12,657 nt of DNA from an uncultured Gluconobacter sp. GTDB taxonomy: Bacteria; Pseudomonadota; Alphaproteobacteria; Acetobacterales; Acetobacteraceae. Below are positions 6,177 to 12,657 of this stretch, in pieces (positions within the stretch are counted from its first letter, which is position 1; each line of letters begins with the position of its first letter). Under the pieces are notes generated by a model. That model did not search any database and was not told the DNA's origin. It worked only from the letters and a program-made list of their open reading frames with translations. The DNA lies in the NCBI GenBank assembly GCA_937880175.1, contig CALFLO010000104.1, positions 1-12,657 of the forward strand, read 5' to 3'. A program made the translations under genes and the position numbers.

Positions 6177-6778
6177 AGATCATTGGTCTGACTGGAGGGA
6201 TGGCGGCCGGGAAAAGCACGGTTGCCGCGCTTTTCCGCAGGGCAGGCGTGCCGGTTTTTGATGCGGATGCGTGTGTTAAGGCGCTTCAGGGTGAACAGGG
6301 GAAGGCCTTGCCGTTGATCGGGCAGGCATTTCCCGGAACCGTGGTCGGGGGGCGTTTGGATCGTGCAGCGCTGCGTGAGGCCGTGCGGGGACGTCCTGAG
6401 GCGCTGAAACGTCTCGAAGCCATCGTGCATCCGCTGGTCCGGGCCGAGCGTGAGCGGTTTTTGAAGCAGTGCCGGGCGCGGCATGAACCGTTCTGCGTGC
6501 TGGATATTCCGCTGCTGATGGAAATCGGCGAGGACCGGCGCTGCAATGTGGTTGTGGTTGCTGAAGCCCCGCTGGGAACGCGGCTGTCGCGCATCCGGCA
6601 GCGCGGTCGCAATGGCGGAGGCATGAGTGTGGCGGATGCCAAAGGGTTGCTGGCGCGTCAGATGAGTGACCATGAGCGCAGACGCCGGGCCGACATCGTG
6701 ATACGAACCGGCCTGTCGCGTGGGCAGGCCGTCAGGCAGGTTCATGCCCTGTTGCACCGGCTTCGTGAGGCGTCATGA
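6173..6778 (+). CDS. coaE: Dephospho-CoA kinase
   Basis: This 201-residue P-loop kinase phosphorylates the ribose 3'-hydroxyl of dephospho-CoA with ATP, the last step of coenzyme A synthesis. The Walker A motif is GLTGGMAAGKST (5-16). DAD (30-32) holds the conserved acidic residue of the active site. Other CoaE marks are EAIVHPLV (82-89), VLDIPLLMEIG (109-119) and the lid/C-terminal segment ARQMSDHERRRRADIVI (161-177). GTG at 6173 is the start, four bases into the aroE stop region (GTGA). No separate Shine-Dalgarno is obvious, so coupling to aroE is likely. Its TGA overlaps the dnaQ ATG. Length is normal for the family. Confidence 0.95.
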   Translation: MKIIGLTGGMAAGKSTVAALFRRAGVPVFDADACVKALQGEQGKALPLIGQAFPGTVVGGRLDRAALREAVRGRPEALKRLEAIVHPLVRAERERFLKQCRARHEPFCVLDIPLLMEIGEDRRCNVVVVAEAPLGTRLSRIRQRGRNGGGMSVADAKGLLARQMSDHERRRRADIVIRTGLSRGQAVRQVHALLHRLREAS

Positions 6779-7461
6779 AACGATCCATCCTGTTCGATAC
6801 GGAAACCACGGGCTTTGATCCGGATATGGGCGACCGCATCATCGAGATCGCGGCCCTCGAACTGATCGACGATCTGCCGACGGGTGAGGCCTATCATGTG
6901 ATGGTTCATCCCGAGCGCGACATTCCGCCCGAGGCGACGAAGGTGCACGGGTTCCGGATCGAGGATCTGGAAGGCAAGCCGAAATTTGCCGAGGTGGCGG
7001 ACGGGTTTCTGGAGTTCATCGGGGACAGCCCGATGATCGCGCATAATGCGCGGTTCGATTTCAAGTTCGTCAATGCCGAGCTGAAGGCCTGCGGTCGCGA
7101 GCCGCTCGACTATGCCAGCCGGGCCATTGATACGGTGGAGATGGCGCGGAAGAAATATCCGGGCCTTCCGGCGAGTCTGGATGCGCTGTGCCGGCGTTTC
7201 GGCATCGACCTGTCTCAGCGCGGGACCCATAACGCGCTGCTGGACTGCAGGCTTCTGGCCGAAGTGTATGTCGAACTCATGGGGGGGCGTCAGCGCGGCC
7301 TTGGGCTGGCGGGCCCGTCCCGTAGTCGCAGCATGACCGAGGGGATCAACGCGCTGGCGCATCGCCCGGCACGGAAAATGGCGCCCCCGACCGCGGAAGA
7401 GTTGCAGGCGCATGAGGCTTTCGTCGGCACTATCAAGGACGCGGTGTGGCATCGCGAATGA
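6775..7461 (+). CDS. dnaQ: DNA polymerase III epsilon subunit (3'-5' exonuclease)
   Basis: This 228-residue DEDDh exonuclease is the proofreading subunit of the replicative polymerase. Exo I is FDTETTG with D8 and E10; Exo II is HNARFDF with D95; Exo III is the DEDDh form with H152 and D157 in THNALLD. The C-terminal segment after about residue 180, with PPTAEELQAHEAFV, is linker plus the region that in E. coli binds the alpha subunit; similar tails occur in alphaproteobacterial DnaQ. ATG 6775 overlaps the coaE TGA (ATGA), with GAGG at 6767-6770. The end overlaps the start of the glycosyltransferase gene. The epsilon subunit is preferred over a general DEDDh nuclease because of the overall length, the close FDTETTG context and the aroE-coaE neighbours. 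Confidence 0.94.
   Translation: MKRSILFDTETTGFDPDMGDRIIEIAALELIDDLPTGEAYHVMVHPERDIPPEATKVHGFRIEDLEGKPKFAEVADGFLEFIGDSPMIAHNARFDFKFVNAELKACGREPLDYASRAIDTVEMARKKYPGLPASLDALCRRFGIDLSQRGTHNALLDCRLLAEVYVELMGGRQRGLGLAGPSRSRSMTEGINALAHRPARKMAPPTAEELQAHEAFVGTIKDAVWHRE
7435..7439 (+). promoter_or_regulatory. Ribosome binding site favouring the GTG start of the family 9 glycosyltransferase
   Basis: AAGGA lies six bases before GTG 7446 within the end of dnaQ. It is too far (18 bases) from the ATG at 7458, so it favours the earlier start. Confidence 0.45.
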
Positions 7462-8381
7462 TGCGGATCCTGTTCATCACGTCCAACCGTCTGGGCGATG
7501 CGGTTATTTCAACGGGTGTGCTGGATGCGTTGCAGAAGCGTTATCCGGCGGCGCTGTTTACTGTGGTCTGCGGCCCCGTGGCGGCGGGGCTTTTCGAGGC
7601 TGACCCGCGTTGTGAGCGCATCATCACCATGGAAAAACGCCGTCATGACCGGCACTGGGTTGATCTGTGGCGCGCCTGTTTCCGGACGCGCTGGTTTATG
7701 GTCGTGGATCTGCGGGGTTCCCTGATCGGACTGACACTGAGTGCGCGGCGGCGGATCATTGTGCAGGGGGGGCGCCGGCCGGGGCGGCGGGTTGAGCAGC
7801 TTGGAGATGCGCTCGGGTATCGCAGGACGCCTATGCCGCGCGTCTGGACTTCGGAAGGGCAGCGGGCAAATGCGGTCGCGGTCCTGCCCGAAGGACGGTG
7901 GCTGGCGCTGGGACCGACGGCGAACTGGGATGGCAAGATCTGGCCACCTGAGCGGTTTGTGGAACTGGCGCAGGCGTTGAGGGCGGAAAATCTGCGTCCC
8001 GTCGTGTTCTATGGCCCCGGCGAGGGGGAACGGGAGAGGGCGGAGCCGGTGCTGAAGGCGCTGCCGGAGGCTCTGGATCTGGGTGGAAACCGGTCGCTGG
8101 ATGAGGTGGCTGCGCTGCTTCAGCGCTGTGATCTGTTCGTGGGAAATGATTCGGGGCTGATGCATCTGGCCGCCGCGGCGGGGACGCCGACGCTTGGTCT
8201 GTTCGGGCCGTCGCGGGCCTCGGAATATGCACCGGCCGGGCGGCTTGCCCGGTTCGTGGAGGCGCCGGGACCGGAGGGGCATGCACCCATCGAAGGCTTG
8301 GGTGTTGCGACTGTGCTGAAGGCCGCGACGGAGATCCTGCATGAAAAAGACGTTTGTGCTTCGGACGGGGGCTCGGACTGA
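7446..8381 (+). CDS. Glycosyltransferase family 9 (heptosyltransferase-like)
   Basis: This 311-residue GT-B enzyme of family 9 resembles the ADP-heptose:LPS heptosyltransferases WaaC/WaaF, which build the inner core of lipopolysaccharide on the cytosolic face of the inner membrane. The N-terminal domain begins RILFITSNRLGDAVISTG; D18 matches the catalytic aspartate of WaaC. The C-terminal domain has LALGPTANWDGKIWP (153-167) and the nucleotide-sugar signature FVGNDSGLMHLAAAAGTP (231-248) followed by LGLFGPS. The acceptor and sugar cannot be set from the sequence. Start: GTG 7446 has AAGGA six bases before it and overlaps dnaQ by 16 bases. ATG 7458, in an ATGATG overlapping the dnaQ stop, is an equally possible coupled start (307 residues). 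The next glycosyltransferase gene follows closely. Confidence 0.9.
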   Translation: MASRMMRILFITSNRLGDAVISTGVLDALQKRYPAALFTVVCGPVAAGLFEADPRCERIITMEKRRHDRHWVDLWRACFRTRWFMVVDLRGSLIGLTLSARRRIIVQGGRRPGRRVEQLGDALGYRRTPMPRVWTSEGQRANAVAVLPEGRWLALGPTANWDGKIWPPERFVELAQALRAENLRPVVFYGPGEGERERAEPVLKALPEALDLGGNRSLDEVAALLQRCDLFVGNDSGLMHLAAAAGTPTLGLFGPSRASEYAPAGRLARFVEAPGPEGHAPIEGLGVATVLKAATEILHEKDVCASDGGSD

Positions 8382-8417
8382 CTTGATGCCCTGTCGGTCA
8401 TGGCCGATAGAAGAGAT

Positions 8418-9467
8418 ATGAATTCTGCATCGCCCAACGGGTATCGGGGTCGTGTGGCCCATGTAATGGCAGGCGCTCCCCGGGGTGGCGCGGAGCTGTT
8501 CTTCGAGCGTCTGACCATGGCGCAGATGCGGGACGGACGCCCCGTTCAGGCGCTGATCCGGCAGGATGAAGGCCGGGTCGCACGGCTTGAGGAAGCGGGC
8601 GTTGACACGCAGTCCTTCCGGTTCGGCGGACTGCTGGACCTGCGGACCACGCCGGGGCTTCGGCGCAGTCTGAAAGCGTTCAGGCCGGATGTCGTCGTGG
8701 CATGGATGAGCCGGGCAGCACGGCTGGTGCCGTCAGGGCCGTGGCAGATGGCCGGGCGTCTGGGCGGGTATTACGATCTATCGAACTATCGCCGCTGCGA
8801 CCATCTGATCGGCAATACACGTGGTCTGGCGGAGTGGATGCGGACGCAGGGCTGGGCCGCCGATCGCGTGCATCATCTGCCCAATTTTGCGACGGATTTT
8901 TCGTCCGTGACGCCGCAGCGGCCCGCGTTCCTGCCGCCCGACGTGCCGTTTGTTCTCGCCCTGGGACGGCTGCATGAGAACAAGGCTTTCGATGTTCTGA
9001 TCCGGGCGATGAAGCATCTGCCGGGCATGCATCTGGTGATTGCGGGTGAAGGGCCGGAGCGGGAGGCGCTTGAGGCGCTGGCGAAGGCGGAAAATGTTGC
9101 GGATCGGCTGCATCTTCCCGGCTGGATCGCGCAGAGTGGTCCCTGGCTGCGGGCATGTGACGTTCTGGTCTGTCCGTCCCGGATCGAACCGTTGGGCAAC
9201 GTTGTGATCGAAGCCCTGTCGGCCGGGGTTCCGGTCGTAGCGAGCGCTATTCAGGGGCCGAAGGAAATCCTTGAAGGGACGCAGGACGGGCTTCTGGCCG
9301 CGGTTGAGGACGAGCGCGATTTTGCGATGCAGATCGGGAGCGTTCTGGAGGACGCAGCAATAGCGCAGCGTCTCGCCGTCAACGGGCGGGCGCGTTTCGA
9401 GCGGGAATTTTCCCAAAGTGTCGTTATGGCGCGATGGTCGGCTTTTCTGGATGGGGTGCGCGCCTGA
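8418..9467 (+). CDS. Glycosyltransferase family 4
   Basis: This is a 349-residue GT-B retaining glycosyltransferase of the GT4 (glycos_transf_1) type. The N-terminal acceptor domain includes HVMAGAPRGGAELFFE, the usual glycine-rich loop. The C-terminal donor domain starts at VLALGRLHENKAFDVLI and has IAGEGPER. Its EX7E signature runs from E257 to E265 in RIEPLGNVVIEALSAGVPVV. It probably transfers a sugar from a nucleotide-sugar donor onto LPS core, O-antigen or exopolysaccharide at the cytoplasmic membrane. I chose ATG 8418, which has AGAAG at 8409-8413; ATG 8400 would add six residues but has no ribosome binding site. It follows the family 9 gene closely, and its TGA shares one base with the ATG of the amidotransferase gene (TGATG). 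This suggests one surface-glycan sub-operon. Confidence 0.9.
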   Translation: MNSASPNGYRGRVAHVMAGAPRGGAELFFERLTMAQMRDGRPVQALIRQDEGRVARLEEAGVDTQSFRFGGLLDLRTTPGLRRSLKAFRPDVVVAWMSRAARLVPSGPWQMAGRLGGYYDLSNYRRCDHLIGNTRGLAEWMRTQGWAADRVHHLPNFATDFSSVTPQRPAFLPPDVPFVLALGRLHENKAFDVLIRAMKHLPGMHLVIAGEGPEREALEALAKAENVADRLHLPGWIAQSGPWLRACDVLVCPSRIEPLGNVVIEALSAGVPVVASAIQGPKEILEGTQDGLLAAVEDERDFAMQIGSVLEDAAIAQRLAVNGRARFEREFSQSVVMARWSAFLDGVRA

Positions 9468-11227
9468 TGTGTGGAATTGCGGGTCTGTCCTGCCTGCCAG
9501 GGCATCGTCCGGATCAGGACGCGCTGGAGCGGATGTCGCAGGCCATTTTCCATCGTGGGCCGGATGGGGAGGGGCGGCTGGATTTGGGCGGTGCGGCCTT
9601 GCGTCACCGGCGGCTCTCCATCGTCGATATCGCGGGTGGCGCGCAGCCGTTCAGGCTTGGCGCGGCGGCGCTGATTGCGAATGGGGAGATCTATAACGAT
9701 CCGGCGATCCGCAAGCGCTTTTCCCGGACGTCGTTTCAGACCCAGAGCGACTGTGAGCCGCCCTTGCATCTGTGGCTGCATGACGGGGCGGGTTACACGC
9801 ACGAATTGCGGGGGATGTACGCCATTGCGATCGTGGAGAACGAGCATGGGCGGCATGAAATGGTGCTGTCGCGCGATCCGTTCGGCATCAAGCCGCTTTA
9901 TATCGCGGCTTATGAGGGGGGAATCGCGTTCGCTTCCGAACCGCAGGCACTGCTGGCGGGCGGATTTGGAAAGCGTAGTGTTCGGGACGGTGCGCGCGAT
10001 GAACTGATGCAGCTTCAGTTCACGACGGGTCAGGACATTATTTTTGACGGGATCCGTCGGCTCCTGCCCGGTGAGACGCTGCGGATCGTGGATGGGCGAA
10101 TCGTGGAATCGCGCCGACGGCATGTTCTGCATGAAGCGCGGGATACGGTTCCGGCCCGTCTGAGCGACGAGCAGGCGCTGGCGCGGCTGGATGCGGCGCT
10201 GCTCGACAGTGTCGGTGCGCATCTGCGGGCGGATGTGCCGCTGGGACTGTTCCTGTCGGGCGGGATCGACAGTTCAGTCATTCTGGCTGCGGCGCACCGG
10301 CTGGGACTGCCGCATCCCCGCACCTGGACCGCGCGTTTCGATGCCGGGGCTGCGGACGAATCTGCTGATGCCGCCGCACTGGCGGCATCAGTCGGGGCCG
10401 AGCATCATGTTCTGACGGTGACGGAAGAGATGGTCTGGCGCGATCTGCCGTCCATCGTGGCGTGCATGGATGATCCGGCTGCGGATTATGCTGTCATCCC
10501 GACATGGTTTCTGGCGCGTGAGGCGCGAAAGGACGTCACCGTCATTCTCAGCGGTGAGGGCGGGGACGAACTTTTTGCAGGCTATGGCCGCTATCGCAGG
10601 GTCATGAAGCCCTGGTGGAAGGGCGGTCGCGGGCCGTACCGGTCCGGCACGTTCGGCAGGCGCTTTGCAGAGCATGGGCGGCAGTGGCGGCGCGGGATTG
10701 CCATGACGGAGCTGGCCCTCGGTGTCTCGGGGCTGGAAGGCGCACAGGCGCTGGATATTGCCGAATGGCTGCCCAACGACCTGCTGCTCAAGCTGGACCG
10801 GTGCCTGATGGCACATTCCGTCGAAGGACGGACCCCACTGCTGGATCCGGTTGTCGCCAAGGCGATCTGGCCGCTGCCGGAGCAGTTCAAAGTGCGGGAC
10901 GGTTACGGCAAATGGCTTCTGCGGCGTTGGCTTCAGGATGCCCTGCCACAGGCACGTCCCTTCGCGCCGAAACAGGGATTTACCGTGCCGGTCGGACCGT
11001 GGATCGAGAAGCAGGCTTACCGTCTGGGACCGCTGGTCGCGCGGCAGCCCTGCATCAGGGCCATGATGTCCGGGCCGGACGTGGAGCGTCTTTTCGCCCG
11101 GGCCAGCCAGCGCGGTGTGGCGCGGCAGGCCTGGACGCTGCTGTTTTACGCGCTGTGGCACCGTCATCACATCGAAGGGGTTCCCGTGGACGGGGATACG
11201 TTCGAAACTCTCTCGCGCGCTTGTTGA
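9467..11227 (+). CDS. asnB: Asparagine synthase (glutamine-hydrolysing) family amidotransferase
   Basis: This 586-residue AsnB-type enzyme takes ammonia from glutamine and uses ATP to amidate a carboxylate. The N-terminal class II glutaminase domain starts MCGIAG, with C2 as nucleophile after methionine removal. It shows RHRRLSIVD (46-54), NGEIYN (72-77), SDCE (94-97) and SRDPFGIKPLY (135-145). The synthetase domain has the PP-loop SGGIDSS (264-270), GEGGDELFAGY (363-373) and SVEGRTPLLD (451-460). ATG 9467 is required because the cysteine must be residue 2; the open frame to 9434 would bury it. It may be housekeeping asparagine synthetase. However, its tight coupling to two glycosyltransferase genes fits paralogues that amidate sugar acids in surface polysaccharides. 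The sequence does not decide between these, so the symbol denotes the family. Confidence 0.9.
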   Translation: MCGIAGLSCLPGHRPDQDALERMSQAIFHRGPDGEGRLDLGGAALRHRRLSIVDIAGGAQPFRLGAAALIANGEIYNDPAIRKRFSRTSFQTQSDCEPPLHLWLHDGAGYTHELRGMYAIAIVENEHGRHEMVLSRDPFGIKPLYIAAYEGGIAFASEPQALLAGGFGKRSVRDGARDELMQLQFTTGQDIIFDGIRRLLPGETLRIVDGRIVESRRRHVLHEARDTVPARLSDEQALARLDAALLDSVGAHLRADVPLGLFLSGGIDSSVILAAAHRLGLPHPRTWTARFDAGAADESADAAALAASVGAEHHVLTVTEEMVWRDLPSIVACMDDPAADYAVIPTWFLAREARKDVTVILSGEGGDELFAGYGRYRRVMKPWWKGGRGPYRSGTFGRRFAEHGRQWRRGIAMTELALGVSGLEGAQALDIAEWLPNDLLLKLDRCLMAHSVEGRTPLLDPVVAKAIWPLPEQFKVRDGYGKWLLRRWLQDALPQARPFAPKQGFTVPVGPWIEKQAYRLGPLVARQPCIRAMMSGPDVERLFARASQRGVARQAWTLLFYALWHRHHIEGVPVDGDTFETLSRAC

Positions 11228-11265
11228 GCGAAACGATTTTGGGCCTGAGTGTCTTACTGATTTGC

Positions 11266-11270
11266 AAGGA
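11266..11270 (+). promoter_or_regulatory. Ribosome binding site of the dihydroorotase gene
   Basis: AAGGA lies six bases before ATG 11277. It fixes this start, in the 49-base gap after the amidotransferase gene, although the frame is open back into that gene. Confidence 0.65.
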
Positions 11271-11276
11271 CGGAAC

Positions 11277-12596
11277 ATGCATTACGATCTGATCATCCGC
11301 GGCGGACGCTGCGTTTTTCCATGGGGCGAGGCTGAAGCGGATATCGGCGTGCGCAACGGGAAGGTGGCGTCACTGTCTGTCGGGTCTGCGGATGAGGCGG
11401 GCCGAGTGATCGATGCGCGTGGTCTGCATGTTCTGCCCGGGCTGATCGACGCGCACGTTCATCTGCGTGATCCGGGCAAGCCGGAGGTCGAGACGCTTGA
11501 AACCGGAACACGGGCTGCGGCTCTGGGCGGTATCGCGACGGTTTTTGACATGCCCAACACGTCCCCGAGTGTGACGGACGTGACGATGATCGACTGGAAG
11601 CGCGATCATATCCGCAAGACGGCGCATGTGGATGTCGGGATGTATGTCGGCGCGACGCGGGAGAACACGCCGAATCTGGCGATGCTGGAGCAGCAGCCGG
11701 GCGTGTGTGCGGTGAAAGTGTTTGCCGGGTCGTCGACGGGCAATCTGATGATCGAGGACGATGCCGGGCTCGAGGCGGTCATGCGCTCGGGGCATCGCCG
11801 CGTGGCCTATCATTCCGAGGACGAATATCGCCTTCAGGCCCGCAAACCGATGTTCCATGAAGGGCAGCCTTACGAGACGCACAGCGTGTGGCGGGATGTG
11901 GAATGTGCGTTCCTTGGCACGCGCCGCATCATGGCGCTGGCGCGCAAGACCAACCGCCCGGCACATATCCTGCATGTCTCGACGGCAGAGGAGCTGAAAT
12001 ATCTGGCGGATTACCGCGATATTTCCACGGTCGAGGTTCTGGTGAACCATCTCACGCAGGTGGCGCCGGACTGTTACGAAAAGCTCGGTGGTCTGGCCGT
12101 CATGAACCCGCCGCTGCGTGATCGGCCGCACTGGGAGGAAAGCTGGCGTGCGGTGCGTGACGGGCGCGTGGACGTGGTGTCGTCCGATCATGCGCCGCAT
12201 CCGCTTGAGGCCAAGCAACTTCCCTGGCCGAAATGCCCGGCTGGGCTGACGGGCACGCAGACGATCGTGCCGGTCATGCTCGATCACGTGAATGCGGGGC
12301 GTCTGTCGCTGTCGCGTCTGGTGGATCTGATGGCGGCCGGACCGGCACGGGTTTACGGATTGCAGACGAAGGGGCGCATGGCTGTCGGATTCGATGCCGA
12401 TTTCACCCTCGTGGACATGAAGGCCGAGCGCGAAATTACCAATGACTGGATCGTCACGCCAGCAGGCTGGACGCCGTTTGACGGAACACGCGTGACGGGC
12501 TGGCCGATGGCGACGATCGTTCGCGGGACGGTCGTGATGCAGGACAACGAAGTTTCGGGGGCGCCAATGGGGCAGCCTGCCAAATTTGCGCCTTGA
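11277..12596 (+). CDS. pyrC: Dihydroorotase, class I (amidohydrolase superfamily)
   Basis: This 439-residue TIM-barrel amidohydrolase probably interconverts carbamoyl-aspartate and dihydroorotate, the third step of pyrimidine synthesis. Binuclear metal-site residues can be traced: H60 and H62 in DAHVHLRDPG, K147 in AVKVFAG (the lysine usually carboxylated), H179, H233 in ILHVSTAEE, and D304 in SSDHAPH. DMPNTSP (91-97) is the substrate loop shared by class I dihydroorotases. The early strand MHYDLIIRGG and the late VRGTVVMQDNE form the small beta domain. Allantoinase and hydantoinase share most of these motifs, so the specific reaction is an inference. No pyrB is visible beside it and no ureide genes are present. 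ATG 11277 has a good ribosome binding site. A further gene starts 45 bases downstream. Confidence 0.87.
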   Translation: MHYDLIIRGGRCVFPWGEAEADIGVRNGKVASLSVGSADEAGRVIDARGLHVLPGLIDAHVHLRDPGKPEVETLETGTRAAALGGIATVFDMPNTSPSVTDVTMIDWKRDHIRKTAHVDVGMYVGATRENTPNLAMLEQQPGVCAVKVFAGSSTGNLMIEDDAGLEAVMRSGHRRVAYHSEDEYRLQARKPMFHEGQPYETHSVWRDVECAFLGTRRIMALARKTNRPAHILHVSTAEELKYLADYRDISTVEVLVNHLTQVAPDCYEKLGGLAVMNPPLRDRPHWEESWRAVRDGRVDVVSSDHAPHPLEAKQLPWPKCPAGLTGTQTIVPVMLDHVNAGRLSLSRLVDLMAAGPARVYGLQTKGRMAVGFDADFTLVDMKAEREITNDWIVTPAGWTPFDGTRVTGWPMATIVRGTVVMQDNEVSGAPMGQPAKFAP

Positions 12597-12627
12597 TCTG
12601 GGCGTAGGGCGCGCAACGCTTCGAACA

Positions 12628-12637
12628 GGAAAGGGAG
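12628..12637 (+). promoter_or_regulatory. Ribosome binding site of the last, cut-off gene
   Basis: The purine-rich stretch GGAAAGGGAG lies four bases before ATG 12642. It is among the stronger sites in the window and supports a real gene start at the edge. Confidence 0.5.
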
Positions 12638-12641
12638 CTGT

Positions 12642-12657
12642 ATGAGACGTTGCGTTG
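12642..12657 (+). CDS. Start of an unidentified gene (runs off right edge)
   Basis: ATG 12642 follows a strong purine-rich ribosome binding site, and five codons (MRRCV) can be read before the edge. It lies 45 bases after the dihydroorotase stop on the same strand, so it is probably part of the same unit. In some alphaproteobacteria plsY follows pyrC, but five residues do not allow any assignment. Confidence 0.45.

Noticed and set aside
11224..11252. TTGAGC in the gap before the dihydroorotase gene as an internal promoter
   Set aside because: No acceptable -10 hexamer at the right spacing; read-through from the upstream gene is simpler.
1..12657. Mobile elements, CRISPR repeats, tRNA or rRNA genes
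   Set aside because: No transposase or integrase motifs, no regularly spaced repeats, and no tRNA-like or rRNA sequence noticed; nearly all bases are in recognised genes.

Overview
The window is about 60% G+C and packed with genes. Protein sequences and gene order point to an alphaproteobacterium, most likely Acetobacteraceae (Gluconobacter/Acetobacter type). This assignment is an inference from gene content, not a database match. I see no insertion sequence, phage gene, CRISPR array, tRNA or rRNA. No stretch above 300 bases lacks a gene; the largest gap is the 144 bases between the two divergent genes at the left end.

Left end (1-2646): the start of an HNH-endonuclease-family gene runs leftward off the edge. 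Facing away from it is gluQ, which glutamylates the queuosine of tRNA(Asp). gluQ converges on a two-gene leftward unit, argH (last step of arginine synthesis) followed by a 43-codon LptM-like lipoprotein gene. The last 28 bases of gluQ and of the lipoprotein gene overlap tail to tail. A 28-codon open frame with a good ribosome binding site lies in the gluQ leader.

Middle (2647-4545): three consecutive genes encode TlpA-type thiol-disulfide proteins. Each has a CPPC active site and a twin-arginine N-terminus. They look like a tandem family for redox work on the periplasmic side. argH and the first of them start only 15 bases apart in opposite directions.

Right (4564-12657): a rightward run continues with an N-formylglutamate amidohydrolase-family protein, then aroE (shikimate dehydrogenase), coaE (last step of CoA synthesis) and dnaQ (DNA polymerase III proofreading subunit). 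After these come a family 9 and a family 4 glycosyltransferase, an AsnB-type amidotransferase and a class I dihydroorotase. The first codons of another gene reach the right edge. Four-base ATGA or GTGA start/stop overlaps, a one-base TGATG overlap and gaps of 49 bases or less suggest one long co-transcribed unit of housekeeping and cell-surface genes. No strong promoter or terminator could be recognised. The least ordinary features are the Tat-type TlpA triplet, the surface-glycan module embedded among housekeeping genes, and the small genes and overlaps at the left end.
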